Source of the DNA: Halomonas denitrificans
GTDB lineage: Bacteria; Pseudomonadota; Gammaproteobacteria; Xanthomonadales; Wenzhouxiangellaceae
Direction: 5' to 3'
DNA: 64,000 nucleotides
NCBI GenBank assembly: GCA_019800895.1
Contig: JAHVKF010000001.1
Span: 372,001-436,000 of the forward strand
This document shows, one piece after another, positions 55,712 through 64,000 of this stretch. Every line of letters starts with the position of its first letter. The first letter of the stretch is position 1. The notes below the pieces were generated by a model. It was given only the letters and a program-made list of their open reading frames with translations. It made no database searches and was not told where the DNA came from. The position numbers were made by a program, and so were the translations under genes.

Positions 55712-57013
55712 TCAGTCGGCGGACGGCGCTTCGCCGAACAGGGTTTCGTAGAGCATGGCGTAGATGTCGATGTTGTGGACGCCGGCCGGGTCGATGAACC
55801 GTCCCGCCTGCCAGCCGGCCCCGCGCGCGACCACGCCGGCGCCGAGGTCGCTGGCCGACGCCCACGCGACCGCGAACGGGAACCGGCGACCCGATGCATC
55901 CGGGCCGCTAAAGAACGGCGCCGTGCCCGTGCCGTGCTCGCCGTCCAGCAGGCCGCCGGTGGACGGGTCCCGCTCCGGAACCTGCTGCAAGCCCCACGGT
56001 ACGTCGATTACGTTCATGCCCCCGGCGTTGGAGTCCGCCGCGGTGACCAGCAACGTGTCCGGATGGCGTTCGACGAAGTCCAGCAGCAGCCCGGCCGCCT
56101 CGTCCGCTCGCCGCAGCGCCTCGAGGCATCCGGACGCGTTCAGCCGGTTGCAGAAGTTGTCCGAGCCCTCTTCCTCGATCACCATCAGGAACCCGCGTTC
56201 GCCGCCGGCGATGCGGTCGAGCGCGAACCGGGTCATTTCCGCCACGCTCGGCGCGGTCTCGAGATACGGCGCGCGACCGAGCTCGGCGAGATCCTCTTCG
56301 GATTCATCGAAGAACGAATGGTCCTCGGCGAACACGCCGAACACGCGCTCGACGTCCTCGGGAAGCGCTGCCAGCTCCTCGCGCGTGTAGACGACGGTGT
56401 AGCCGGCCGACGCGAGTTCGTCGATCAGGTTGCGGCCGTCCGTGCGTCGTCCGGGACCGAACCGGCCCTGAACGCCTTCGGGCAGCAGCCATTGTTCGCC
56501 GGCCCCGAGGTGGATATGGACCCCGGACTCGACCACCTGCAGCGCGATGTCCTCGTAGCGACCCCGGCTGGGTGCCTCGGCAACGAAGGCGGCCGTCCCC
56601 GGTTCGATCAGCGAGCCGGTCTGGATCAGCGCCGTCGGGATACGGGCCTCGATCGCGGCCTCCACGATGGTGCGCGTGGTGCCGTCGGCAGAGACCATTT
56701 CCCGGTCGTCCGGGTCCAGCCCGAACGAACCGGCGTGGGCCCGGGTGCCCGTGGCGTGCGACACGGCGCCGCCGTTCGAGGTCGAGACCAGGCGATCGCT
56801 CATGTGGCCGCGGTATGGGGCGGAATACGGATACCGGTCCCAGTTCAGCGCACCGTCCGGGCCCGCGTAGCGCATCCGGGCCGCGTCCCAGTGGGTCAGC
56901 GACGCCCCGTCGGGGTGGAAGAAGATCGCGCCCCGCCCGGTGGGCTCCTGGGCGGAAGCGAGGGCCGCCAGCCCGAGGGCCAGCGGCAGCAGGATCAGGC
57001 GTGCGGATCGCAT
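55712..57013 (-). CDS. divergent exported alkaline phosphatase
   Basis: A 433-residue exported protein (signal 1-21, ending ASA) of the alkaline phosphatase superfamily. The N-terminal metal region is FFHPDGASLTHWDAARM. The nucleophile region is VSTSNGGAVSHATGTRAH with S79 in place of the usual DSA(G) Ser. Later motifs read VIEEEGSDNFCNRLNASG and LVTAADSNAGG, where the standard phosphatase has ESARIDHAHH and TADHGH. Thus the Asp before the nucleophile and at least two metal-ligand His are replaced. Similar patterns occur in a separate marine subfamily, so a hydrolase with other metal or substrate choice is likely. The ATG starting the signal peptide is preferred. Confidence 0.85.
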   Translation of the reverse strand: MRSARLILLPLALGLAALASAQEPTGRGAIFFHPDGASLTHWDAARMRYAGPDGALNWDRYPYSAPYRGHMSDRLVSTSNGGAVSHATGTRAHAGSFGLDPDDREMVSADGTTRTIVEAAIEARIPTALIQTGSLIEPGTAAFVAEAPSRGRYEDIALQVVESGVHIHLGAGEQWLLPEGVQGRFGPGRRTDGRNLIDELASAGYTVVYTREELAALPEDVERVFGVFAEDHSFFDESEEDLAELGRAPYLETAPSVAEMTRFALDRIAGGERGFLMVIEEEGSDNFCNRLNASGCLEALRRADEAAGLLLDFVERHPDTLLVTAADSNAGGMNVIDVPWGLQQVPERDPSTGGLLDGEHGTGTAPFFSGPDASGRRFPFAVAWASASDLGAGVVARGAGWQAGRFIDPAGVHNIDIYAMLYETLFGEAPSAD

Positions 57014-57088
57014 CGCGGCGTGGACTCCGTTACCGACAACAGCCACGAAGCCTAGCGCGATCCGCACGCCGATGGGGCAGCCCGTCGC

Positions 57089-57499
57089 TCAGCGCGGATC
57101 GCGACTGGCCAGCGAATCGCGGATCTCGCGCAGCAGAACGATGTCCTCGCTGGGCTTCGGCGGTACCGCCGGCGTGTCCTCGTCCTTGCGCTTCATGGAA
57201 TTGAACACCTTGATCGCGACGAAGATCGCGAAGGCAACGATCAGGAAGTCGACGATGGTCTGGATGAACGCGCCGTAGTTGATCGTGACCGCGGCCGCCT
57301 CGTCGGTGGCCTCCTTGAGCACGATCGCCAGTTCGCTGAAGTCGACGCCGCCGATCGCCAGCCCCAGGGGCGGCATGATCACGTCCTTGACCAACGACGC
57401 GACCACCTTGCCGAAGGCCGCGCCGATGATGATGCCGACCGCCATGTCGACCATGTTTCCCTTGATCGCGAATTTCTTGAACTCCGTCATCATGCCCAT
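57089..57499 (-). CDS. mscL: large-conductance mechanosensitive channel
   Basis: MscL opens under extreme membrane tension to release solutes. The 136-residue protein begins with the N-terminal helix [35 protein letters not shown], whose Gly/Ala pore helix is typical, then [13 protein letters not shown], an extracellular loop, the second span [21 protein letters not shown] and a charged cytoplasmic helix bundle ([10 protein letters not shown]-like [11 protein letters not shown]). GGGAG seven bases before ATG supports the start. The gene is intact and stands alone, 109 bases downstream of the uup start. Confidence 0.97.
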   Translation of the reverse strand: MGMMTEFKKFAIKGNMVDMAVGIIIGAAFGKVVASLVKDVIMPPLGLAIGGVDFSELAIVLKEATDEAAAVTINYGAFIQTIVDFLIVAFAIFVAIKVFNSMKRKDEDTPAVPPKPSEDIVLLREIRDSLASRDPR

Positions 57500-57608
57500 G
57501 TCGCGCTCTCCCTGAATTGGTGTGGTTGTTGTGGAGTGGTAAGGCCGACCGGCACCGGGCCGGCGGACGAAGCCAGTATAGGCACGCGACAACCCGCGTT
57601 CCACCGCC

Positions 57609-59519
57609 TCAGGAATCGGCTTCCAGCGATTCCCAGTCGGCGTAGGCGGCATCGATCTCCGCCTGGAGGGACGCGACGTCCTCGTTGACCCGGCGGATCT
57701 CGTCGGCCGGCCGGTCATACAGTTCCGGGTCGTTGAGCCGTTCGGTCAGCTCGGCCATCCGGGCCTCGAGCGCTTCGACCCGGGCCGGCAGGGCCTCGAG
57801 TTCCAGGCGCTGGCTGTAGGTCAGCTTCCGCTTCGGTCGGTCATTCGAAGACCGGTGGGTCGATGCCGGTGCGGGTTTCGGGGCCGGGGGCGCCGACGAC
57901 CGGTCGGGGCCTGCTCGCGAGGCCCGCGCGTCGCGCTGGCGCTGCCAGTCGGTGTAGCCGCCGACGTATTCGCCGACCCGCCCCCGGCCCTCCATGACCA
58001 GCGTCGCGGTGACCACGTTGTCGAGGAAGTCGCGGTCGTGGCTGACCAGCAACAGCGTGCCCGGATACTCGGCCAGCAGGGTTTCGAGCAGCTCCAGCGT
58101 TTCCGCATCCAGGTCGTTGGTCGGCTCGTCCATCACCAGCAGGTTCGACGGCCGGGCGAACAGCCGGGCCAGGAGCAGGCGGTTGCGCTCGCCGCCCGAC
58201 AGCCGGGAAATCGGTGCGCGAGCCCGTTCCGGGGAGAACAGGAAATCCCCCAGGTAGCCGATCACGTGCTGGTCGCGACCGTTGATCGTGACGAACTCGC
58301 GCCCGTCGCCGACATTTTCCGCCGCGCTCCAGTCGTCCCGGAGAACGGCCCGCTGCTGATCGAAATAGACGATCTCGAGGCGGGTACCGAGGCGAACCTC
58401 GCCGCCGTCGGGTTCGAGCTGGCCCAGCAGCAGCTTCAGCAGCGTCGACTTGCCGCTGCCGTTGGCGCCGATCAGTCCGATCCGGTCGCCGCGAAAGATC
58501 GTCGTGGAGAAGTCGTCGATCAACGGTGGCTCGTCGCCCTCTGCATCGCTCCACCCGAAGCGCAGGTTCTCGACCTCGATGACCTTCTTTCCGGACCGCC
58601 CGGCCTCCGAGACCTCCATCTTCACCTGGCCGACCTGTTCGCGCCGCGCCGCGCGTTCCCGGCGCATCCTTTCCAGCGCACGGACGCGTCCCTCGTTGCG
58701 CGTGCGGCGCGCCTTGATGCCCTGGCGAATCCAGGTCTCCTCCTCGGCCAGGCGGCGGTCGAACTCGCGGTCGGCCAGCGCCTCGGCGTGCAGCCGCTCG
58801 TCGCGCCTTCGCAGGTAATTGGCCCAGTCGCCCGGCCACGAGGTCAGCGCGCCCCGATCGATCTCGACGATGCGCGTGGCCAGGGCCTTCAGGAAGCGGC
58901 GATCGTGGGTGATGAACACCAGCGCGCCGTCGTAACCCTTGAGCAGTTCCTCGAGCCATTCGATGGCCTCGATGTCGAGGTGGTTGGTCGGTTCGTCGAG
59001 CAACAGCACCTCGGGCCGTGCGGCCAGCGCCTGGCCCAGCAGCACGCGGCGCTTCAGGCCGCCGGACAGCGCCGCGAAACGCGTCGAACCGTCGAGGCCG
59101 AGGCGCTCGAGGACCTGCTCGATCCGCAGATCGGCATCCCAGCCGCCTGCGGCCTCGATCTTCGACTGCAGGCGCGCCAGACGTTCGGGGTGCGCATCGC
59201 CTTCGGCTTCGGCATGGAAATCGCGGATCCAGGCGCCGAGTTCGCCGAGCCCGCGTGCGACCACGTCGAACACCGTGCCGGGATCGTCGTCGGGCACGTC
59301 CTGGTCCAGCCGCGCGATCCGCGTGCCCTGCATCGCCCGGACTTCGCCACCATCGGGCTGCAGGGTGCCGTCGATCAGCTTCAGGAGGGTCGACTTGCCG
59401 GCGCCGTTGCGGCCGACCACGGCCACGCGTTCGCCCGCTTCCAGGGCCAGGTCCACGCCGTCGAGCAGCGGCGGGCCACCGACGGCGAATTCCACATCGA
59501 TCAGGGTCAACAGCGACAT
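57609..59519 (-). CDS. uup: ABC-F ATPase Uup
   Basis: Uup is an ABC-F protein acting on ribosomes and replication intermediates, reported to affect transposon excision and to aid 50S assembly in E. coli. The 636-residue protein has two ABC cassettes: [12 protein letters not shown] near 37-48, [23 protein letters not shown]; and [34 protein letters not shown]. The linker contains the charged P-site tRNA interaction motif region, and the C-terminal coiled coil ([22 protein letters not shown]) is typical for Uup. The ATG is preceded six bases away by a TATCCT box with no ribosome site, so a leaderless start is possible. Confidence 0.95.
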   Translation of the reverse strand: MSLLTLIDVEFAVGGPPLLDGVDLALEAGERVAVVGRNGAGKSTLLKLIDGTLQPDGGEVRAMQGTRIARLDQDVPDDDPGTVFDVVARGLGELGAWIRDFHAEAEGDAHPERLARLQSKIEAAGGWDADLRIEQVLERLGLDGSTRFAALSGGLKRRVLLGQALAARPEVLLLDEPTNHLDIEAIEWLEELLKGYDGALVFITHDRRFLKALATRIVEIDRGALTSWPGDWANYLRRRDERLHAEALADREFDRRLAEEETWIRQGIKARRTRNEGRVRALERMRRERAARREQVGQVKMEVSEAGRSGKKVIEVENLRFGWSDAEGDEPPLIDDFSTTIFRGDRIGLIGANGSGKSTLLKLLLGQLEPDGGEVRLGTRLEIVYFDQQRAVLRDDWSAAENVGDGREFVTINGRDQHVIGYLGDFLFSPERARAPISRLSGGERNRLLLARLFARPSNLLVMDEPTNDLDAETLELLETLLAEYPGTLLLVSHDRDFLDNVVTATLVMEGRGRVGEYVGGYTDWQRQRDARASRAGPDRSSAPPAPKPAPASTHRSSNDRPKRKLTYSQRLELEALPARVEALEARMAELTERLNDPELYDRPADEIRRVNEDVASLQAEIDAAYADWESLEADS

Positions 59520-59612
59520 GGCGCAAGGATACGCGTGCAGACCGATCGCGATGCGGAATTCGCAGCGCGGCCTCGCACTCGGGGAAACGGCGATCCGGCC
59601 GTCGACGGCCGA

Positions 59613-61094
59613 TCAGCGGCGGCGTCGAACCGGGCCCGCCGTCAGCTTCTGCCGGTAGGCCTCGAGATCGCGCCGGACCTCCGGCATCAGGAACAGCATG
59701 CCGAGCAGGTTCGGGAAGGCCATGGCCAGGATCATCGCGTCGGAGAACCCGATGACCGCGCCGAGCTCCATGGTGGTGCCGACGACCACGAAGACCAGGA
59801 ACAGCAGCTTGTAGGCCAGCTCCTTCCCCGGCGAGCGGCCGAACAGGTAGGTCCAGGCCTTCATGCCGTAGTAGGCCCAGGCGATCATCGTTGAATAGGC
59901 GAACAGGATCACCGCGATGGCCAGCACCACCGGAAAGCCGTCGATCACGCTGCCGAAGGCCCGGCTGGTCAGCTCCACGCCGCTGATGCCGGAGCCGGCG
60001 TCCCAGACCCCGGTCAGGATGATCACCAGCCCGGTCATGGTGCAGACGATGACCGTGTCGACCAGGGGCTCGTAGAGGGCGACCAGGCCCTCGGTCACCG
60101 GCGTGTCGGTCTGGACCGCCGAGTGCGCGATCGCCGCCGAGCCGACCCCGGCCTCGGACGAGAACGCCGCGCGCTGGAAGCCGACCGCCAGCACGCCGAG
60201 CGCGCCGCCGGCGACCGAGTCGATGCCGAACATGCTCGAGAACATCAGCGCGAAGGCAGCGGGCACCGCGTCCAGGTTCAGGCCGATGATCAGCAGGGCC
60301 GCGCCGACGTAGATGCAGGCCATCACCGGGACGATCTTCGATGTCACCCGGGCGATCGACCGGATGCCGCCGAGGATGACCAGTCCGACCAGAACGGCCA
60401 GGATCAGGCCGAACAGCCAGCCCTTGTCGGCCCACCAGGACGCCTCGCCACCGGTGATGCCGACGAACTGCTCGTAGCTCTGGTTGGCCTGGAACATGTT
60501 GGCGCCGCCGAACGATCCGCCGATACAGAACACCGCGAACACCGCCGCGCAGACCGCACCCAGCTTCGCCAGCACCGGGCCGCGATCGGCCAGCCCCCGC
60601 GACAGGGTCCACATCGGTCCGCCGGACACGGTGCCGTCGTCGTTCTCGTGCCGGTACTTGACGCCCAGCGTGCACTCCATGAACTTCGACGCCATGCCGA
60701 GGAAACCGGCCAGCATCATCCACGGCACGGCCCCCGGTCCGCCGATCGATACGGCAATCGCCACCCCGGCGATGTTGCCGAGGCCGACGGTCCCGGACAG
60801 CGCCGTGGCCAGCGCCTGGAAATGGGTGACTTCGCCGGCGTGGGACGGGTCGTCGTAGTCGCCGCGAACCAGCCGGAAGCCCTGGGCCAGCCCGCGCACG
60901 TTGACGAAGCGGAAGTAGAGCGTGAACAGCAATGCGCCGGCGACCAGCCACAGCACCACGAAGGGCACTTCGGCCGCACCGAGCGGCAGTGGAAACAGGA
61001 TCAGGTCCTGGACGAAGGTCGCGACGGGGGAGATCCAGGCATCGATCGTCTCGTCGATGCCGGCCGCGCTCGGCGCGGCGTCCGAAAGGGCCAT
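59613..61094 (-). CDS. sodium:alanine symporter (AGCS family)
   Basis: A 493-residue transporter with about 10-11 hydrophobic helices. Family landmarks are FRFVNVRGLAQGFRLV, TALSGTVGLGNIAGVAIAVSIGGPGAV at 93-119 (the AGCS signature), MASKFMECTLGVKYR, GSFGGANMFQANQSY, SSEAGVGSAAIAHSA, and IAWAYYGMKAWTYLFG. It imports alanine or glycine with Na+. The C-terminus ends in a basic VRRRR tail. A TAGGAT box is 25 bases before ATG. It stands alone between uup and the VOC gene. Confidence 0.96.
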   Translation of the reverse strand: MALSDAAPSAAGIDETIDAWISPVATFVQDLILFPLPLGAAEVPFVVLWLVAGALLFTLYFRFVNVRGLAQGFRLVRGDYDDPSHAGEVTHFQALATALSGTVGLGNIAGVAIAVSIGGPGAVPWMMLAGFLGMASKFMECTLGVKYRHENDDGTVSGGPMWTLSRGLADRGPVLAKLGAVCAAVFAVFCIGGSFGGANMFQANQSYEQFVGITGGEASWWADKGWLFGLILAVLVGLVILGGIRSIARVTSKIVPVMACIYVGAALLIIGLNLDAVPAAFALMFSSMFGIDSVAGGALGVLAVGFQRAAFSSEAGVGSAAIAHSAVQTDTPVTEGLVALYEPLVDTVIVCTMTGLVIILTGVWDAGSGISGVELTSRAFGSVIDGFPVVLAIAVILFAYSTMIAWAYYGMKAWTYLFGRSPGKELAYKLLFLVFVVVGTTMELGAVIGFSDAMILAMAFPNLLGMLFLMPEVRRDLEAYRQKLTAGPVRRRR

Positions 61095-61146
61095 GTCGGG
61101 GTCCGGCTCGAGTGAGCGGAAATCCTAGCAGGCGAGGGTCATGGGT

Positions 61147-61593
61147 TCAGGCCGGCGTGTCGAGGTCGGTGGCAAAAAGCTTCGAGATATCGCGAAAGGT
61201 CTTGAATTCCAGCGCGTTTCCACTGGGGTCACGCACGAAGAAGGTGCCCTGCTCGCCGGCCTTGCCCTCGAATCGGACGTACGGCTCGATCAGGAACTCG
61301 ACGCCTCGCTCGCGCATGCGCTCGGCCAGCGCTTCCCAGGTCTCCCAGGCCAGCACCGGACCGAAGTGACCGGCCGGCACGTCGTGGCCGTCGACCGCGT
61401 TCGACGCCGCGGCCGGATGGTCCTCCGGCTCGACCCGATGCAGGACGAGCTGGTGGCCGAAGAAGTCCAGGTCGACCCACCGCGACGACTCGCGCCCGGT
61501 GGGGCAGCCCAGCAGATCGGTGTAGAACGCACGCGTCGCGTCGAGGTCGGTGACCGGCAGCGCGAGGTGGAAGCGGGGATAGGATTCGGGCAT
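61147..61593 (-). CDS. VOC-family (glyoxalase-like) protein
   Basis: A 148-residue protein with two beta-alpha-beta modules of the vicinal oxygen chelate fold: FHLALPVTDLDATRAFYTDLLG (first metal His near residue 9) and FEGKAGEQGTFFVRDPSGNALEFK (metal Glu near the end), with HQLVLHRVEP between. This resembles extradiol dioxygenase-like or glyoxalase-like proteins whose chemistry is diverse; I give no substrate. The ATG has no clear ribosome site. It lies near the aldehyde dehydrogenase gene on the same strand, separated by a repeat. Confidence 0.87.
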   Translation of the reverse strand: MPESYPRFHLALPVTDLDATRAFYTDLLGCPTGRESSRWVDLDFFGHQLVLHRVEPEDHPAAASNAVDGHDVPAGHFGPVLAWETWEALAERMRERGVEFLIEPYVRFEGKAGEQGTFFVRDPSGNALEFKTFRDISKLFATDLDTPA

Positions 61594-61615
61594 GGGGAAA
61601 GCGCCTTGCTCGGGA

Positions 61616-61690
61616 GTTCAGGATTCAGTGTGGAGGGTCGAGGGTTTGCTTGTCACTGGCCCTGTCCCCTCGTCCCTTGCCCCTTCCATT
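61616..61690. repeat. single-armed family B unit between the aldehyde dehydrogenase and VOC genes
   Basis: gttcaggattcagtgtggag begins a stretch containing cctgtcccctcgtcccttgc; it shows one arm of the GGGACGAGG-type units. It lies a few bases past the aldehyde dehydrogenase stop. Confidence 0.65.
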
Positions 61691-61693
61691 CAG

Positions 61694-63088
61694 TCAAGCA
61701 AACCACTTCAGCAGCTTCGTCTTGAGCGCCGAGTACGGCGCATAGCGGATCGACGGATCCGGGAAGCGGCCGCGCTTCATCACCGACTTCAGGTGACTGA
61801 AGCGATCGAAGCCGGCCCGGCCGTGATACTGGCCGATGCCGCTCATGCCGACGCCCCCGAACGGCAGCTCGGGAACCGACATGAACATCATCACGTCGTT
61901 GATGCAGACGCTGCCGCAGGCCAGTTCGTCCAGGAACGTCCTCTCGGCGGCCTTCGATTTCGTGAACAGGTACGCCGACAGCGGCTTGTCGCCGGCGCGC
62001 ACGAAGGCGATGGCGGTGTCCAGGTTCTCGGTCTCGATGACCGGCAGCACGGGCCCGAAGATCTCGTCGGTCATCACGGCGGCATCCATGTCGGGATCGA
62101 TCAGGGCCGTGGGTTCGATGCGTCGCGTTTCGGGGTCGGCCCGGCCGCCGATCGCCACCGTGCCCTGCTCGATCAATTCCGCGATGCGGTTGAAATGGCG
62201 CTCGTTGACCACCGCCGTGTAATCGTCGCTGGTGCAGGGGTTCTCGCCCAGCATCGTCCGCCATTCAGACTTCAATGCATCGAGCAGCGCGGCCCTGCGA
62301 CTCGGCGAGACGAGCACGTAGTCCGGGGCGATGCAGGTCTGTCCTGCGTTGAGCGCCTTGCCCCAGGCGATCCGCCGCGCTGCGGACTTCAGGTCGGCGG
62401 TGTCGTCGACGATCGCCGGGCTCTTGCCGCCGAGCTCCAGCGTCACCGGCGTCAGGTGTTCGGCGGCCGCCCTCATCACGATCCTGCCGACCTCGGCGCC
62501 GCCGGTGTAGAAGATGTGATCCCAGCGCTGGGCCAGCAGTGCCGTGGTTTCCGGCACCGCGCCTTCGACCACCTCGAACGCACGACGGTCGAGGTAGCGC
62601 GGCACCAGGTTCGAAATCAGCTTCGAGGTGTAGGGCGCGACCTCCGACGGCTTCAGCACCGCACAGTTGCCGGCCGCGATCGCCGGAATCAGCGGCGCCA
62701 GGGTCAGCTGCAGGGGATAGTTCCACGCACCGATGATCAGGGCGACACCGAGCGGCTCGGGCCGGACCCGGCTCGTGGCCGGCTGGGCGAACATCGGCGT
62801 ATCGACCTTGCGCGGCCGCGCCCAGCGCTCGACGCGGGAACGGGCGTGCCGGATCTCCGCGAACAGCAGCGCGGTCTCGCCGAGGACCACCTCTTGCGGT
62901 GGCTTCGACAGGTCGGCGGCCAGCGCCTCGGCGATCACCCCTTCGTTGTCCTCGAGCATCGCCTTCATCGCATCGAGCTGCGACCGGCGCCAGTCCAGCG
63001 GCCGCGTCACCCCGGCATCGAAGGTCGCGCGCAACCGCTCGACCAGCTCGCCGTACTTTCCGCTCAGTTCCGTATCCGCATCGGCCAT
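61694..63088 (-). CDS. NAD(P)-dependent aldehyde dehydrogenase (ALDH3/coniferyl type)
   Basis: A 464-residue aldehyde dehydrogenase of the short ALDH3-like group. Visible motifs: PLGVALIIGAWNYPLQLTLAPLIPAIAAGNCAVLKPSE, FTGG-like YTGGAEVGRIVM, catalytic Glu in TLELGGKSPAIV (about 213-224), catalytic Cys in NAGQTCIAPDY (about 250), EIFGPVLPV and FGGVGMSGIGQYHG. It probably oxidises fatty or aromatic aldehydes to acids in the cytoplasm. The C-terminus ends in a hydrophobic Trp-Phe-Ala. The start matches the family N-terminus. It stands alone. Confidence 0.95.
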   Translation of the reverse strand: MADADTELSGKYGELVERLRATFDAGVTRPLDWRRSQLDAMKAMLEDNEGVIAEALAADLSKPPQEVVLGETALLFAEIRHARSRVERWARPRKVDTPMFAQPATSRVRPEPLGVALIIGAWNYPLQLTLAPLIPAIAAGNCAVLKPSEVAPYTSKLISNLVPRYLDRRAFEVVEGAVPETTALLAQRWDHIFYTGGAEVGRIVMRAAAEHLTPVTLELGGKSPAIVDDTADLKSAARRIAWGKALNAGQTCIAPDYVLVSPSRRAALLDALKSEWRTMLGENPCTSDDYTAVVNERHFNRIAELIEQGTVAIGGRADPETRRIEPTALIDPDMDAAVMTDEIFGPVLPVIETENLDTAIAFVRAGDKPLSAYLFTKSKAAERTFLDELACGSVCINDVMMFMSVPELPFGGVGMSGIGQYHGRAGFDRFSHLKSVMKRGRFPDPSIRYAPYSALKTKLLKWFA

Positions 63089-63469
63089 TGCTGGTTGCCT
63101 GTCAGGTCCCGGCTCTCAAGCGTAGCGCAGGTCGAGGGCTGGAGAGGCAATGCTCGCACTTTTCCGGATGATGGGCTCGAAGGAGAAGGCAAGTGACTGC
63201 TTGTGCCGAACGGGCAAAGGCGTTTTCTCGCAGAGACGCGAAGTCGCAGAGAAATCCGAGGAATGATCGGGAATGTTTCTTACAAGCCACTGATTTATCG
63301 AGTGAAAACCCCGATGCGTGCCGGGTCGACAGAATTCCATTGGCGTCCTGCCACAACGTCAGCGCTTCCTCTGCGCCTTTGCGTCTCTGCGAGAAAACGC
63401 TCTTGCCTTTCCCAGCCGGAGGCTTTTTTCTTCGCGCCCACCATCTTGAGAACGCGCCCGGTCACTCGA
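63089..63469. repeat. gene-free 381-bp gap with family C inverted repeat (63166-63447)
   Basis: This gap has no coding sequence that I support. The left arm (about 63166-63260) reads gatgatgggctcgaaggaga and later ttttctcgcagagacgcgaa. The right arm (63362-63447) reads cctctgcgcctttgcgtctc and later ttcttcgcgcccaccatctt. They are inverted copies about 100 bases apart. This is the clearest copy of family C. Confidence 0.8.
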
Positions 63470-64000
63470 TCAAAGCGCCAGCAACGCCCGCAACGAGGCC
63501 ACCGGGTCGCCGCCCCGCATCAGGGCCTCGCCGATCAGGAAGGCGTGGAGGCCGGCGGACTGCATGCGCTCGAGATCGGCGCGGGTGTTCAGGCCGGATT
63601 CGCAGACACCGATGCGATCGGCGGGAATCCGCGGGGCAAGCTGCTCGCTGGTCTCCAGACGGGTCTCGAAGACGTGCAGGTCGCGATTGTTGATGCCGAG
63701 CAGGTGGCCGGGCACCTGAAGCGCGCGATCCATCTCTTCCGCGTCGTGGACCTCGACCAGCACCGAAAGGCCCAGCTCGCGGCCCAGCGCACTGAAATCC
63801 GCCAGCTGCGCGTCGTCGAGCGCGGCAACGATCAGCAGCATCGCATCGGCGCCCAAGGCCCGGGTTTCGTACACCTGGTAGGGGTCGATCACGAAATCCT
63901 TCCGGATCACCGGCAGCGAGCAGGCGCCGCGGGCGGCCTGCAGGTCGGCATCGGAGCCGCGGAAGTACTCGACGTCGGTCAGCACGGACATGCAGGCCGC
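63470..64000 (-). CDS. trpC: indole-3-glycerol phosphate synthase (N-terminus outside window)
   Basis: TrpC closes the indole ring in tryptophan synthesis. Only the C-terminal ~176 codons are in the window and the frame runs off the edge. Visible motifs are [47 protein letters not shown] with the catalytic Lys, [14 protein letters not shown] with the substrate-site Glu, [13 protein letters not shown] and [18 protein letters not shown], ending [12 protein letters not shown]. All catalytic barrel strands present here are intact. An ATG at 63991 is internal, not the start. No trpD or trpF is visible. Confidence 0.95.
   Translation of the reverse strand, partial: AACMSVLTDVEYFRGSDADLQAARGACSLPVIRKDFVIDPYQVYETRALGADAMLLIVAALDDAQLADFSALGRELGLSVLVEVHDAEEMDRALQVPGHLLGINNRDLHVFETRLETSEQLAPRIPADRIGVCESGLNTRADLERMQSAGLHAFLIGEALMRGGDPVASLRALLAL

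Noticed and set aside
57841-60951. Minus-strand frame of about 1000 codons spanning the uup and symporter genes in another frame
   Set aside because: Overlaps two intact genes on the same strand in a different frame and has no recognisable fold.
63166-63447. Insertion sequence or MITE with transposase
   Set aside because: No transposase or clear target duplication in the window; kept only as a repeat family.

Overview
The window is a compact, GC-rich bacterial chromosome segment made almost entirely of housekeeping genes. The gene set points to a gammaproteobacterium: an AmgK/MurU cell-wall recycling pair, a murJ-ribF-ileS-lspA block, pilC-pilD-coaE, a Slp-type lipoprotein, SlyD, HslR, a Rrf2-regulated SUF operon, and serA beside a D-2-hydroxyglutarate dehydrogenase-like gene. 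Serine/threonine kinases with TPR domains and the style of intergenic repeats suggest the Xanthomonadales/Wenzhouxiangellaceae neighbourhood. That placement is inference, since no rRNA is present. I see no rRNA, tRNA, CRISPR array, insertion sequence, prophage or obvious genomic island.

Layout. 1-2.4 kb: end of a secreted ribonuclease, a hotdog thioesterase and fumC, all on the minus strand. 2.7-8.2 kb: SUF iron-sulfur operon sufR-sufB-sufC-sufD-sufS (minus), interrupted by repeats. 8.3-12.5 kb: amgK and murU (plus), separated by an inserted minus-strand pair, a trypsin-like protease and an FHA membrane protein. 12.6-20 kb: alkaline phosphatase, lipid kinase with a small helical partner, tesB, tsaE-nnr, and queG. 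20-27.7 kb: Slp lipoprotein, slyD, hslR, small membrane protein, GGDEF protein, thioesterase, uvrA and a methyltransferase. 27.8-31.5 kb: rplU-rpmA, obgE and a MuiA-like DUF4139 protein. 31.6-36.8 kb: two overlapping, paralogous membrane Ser/Thr kinases with TPR tails. 36.8-45.8 kb: rpsT, murJ, ribF, ileS, lspA, pilC and pilD. 46-49.6 kb: coaE, a glycine-zipper protein and an EF-G-like GTPase. 49.6-54.6 kb: small membrane protein, hotdog thioesterase, TPR protein coupled to an FAD dehydrogenase, serA and an acetyltransferase. 54.7-64 kb: OmpA-like lipoprotein, a divergent alkaline phosphatase, mscL, uup, an AGCS symporter, a VOC protein, an aldehyde dehydrogenase and a partial trpC.

How genes work together. 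SUF builds iron-sulfur clusters, and the neighbouring FumC is the iron-independent fumarase, so the block suits iron or oxidative stress. AmgK plus MurU return MurNAc to UDP-MurNAc, while MurJ and LspA serve wall and lipoprotein assembly. SerA and the FAD dehydrogenase can form a 2-ketoglutarate/D-2-hydroxyglutarate cycle that pulls serine synthesis forward. PilC and PilD belong to type IV pili, but pilB is not here.

Most notable non-coding features. There are three families of dispersed intergenic repeats, mostly arranged as inverted pairs; one family forms the C-terminal tails of neighbouring proteins. The queG and nnr start codons share one 9-bp palindrome, with facing -10 boxes that predict leaderless mRNAs. 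A triple TTCA direct repeat with 11-bp spacing lies upstream of the glycine-zipper gene. I did not find a clear new defence or mobile system. The best candidates for new biology are these repeats, the tandem kinases and the protease-FHA pair.
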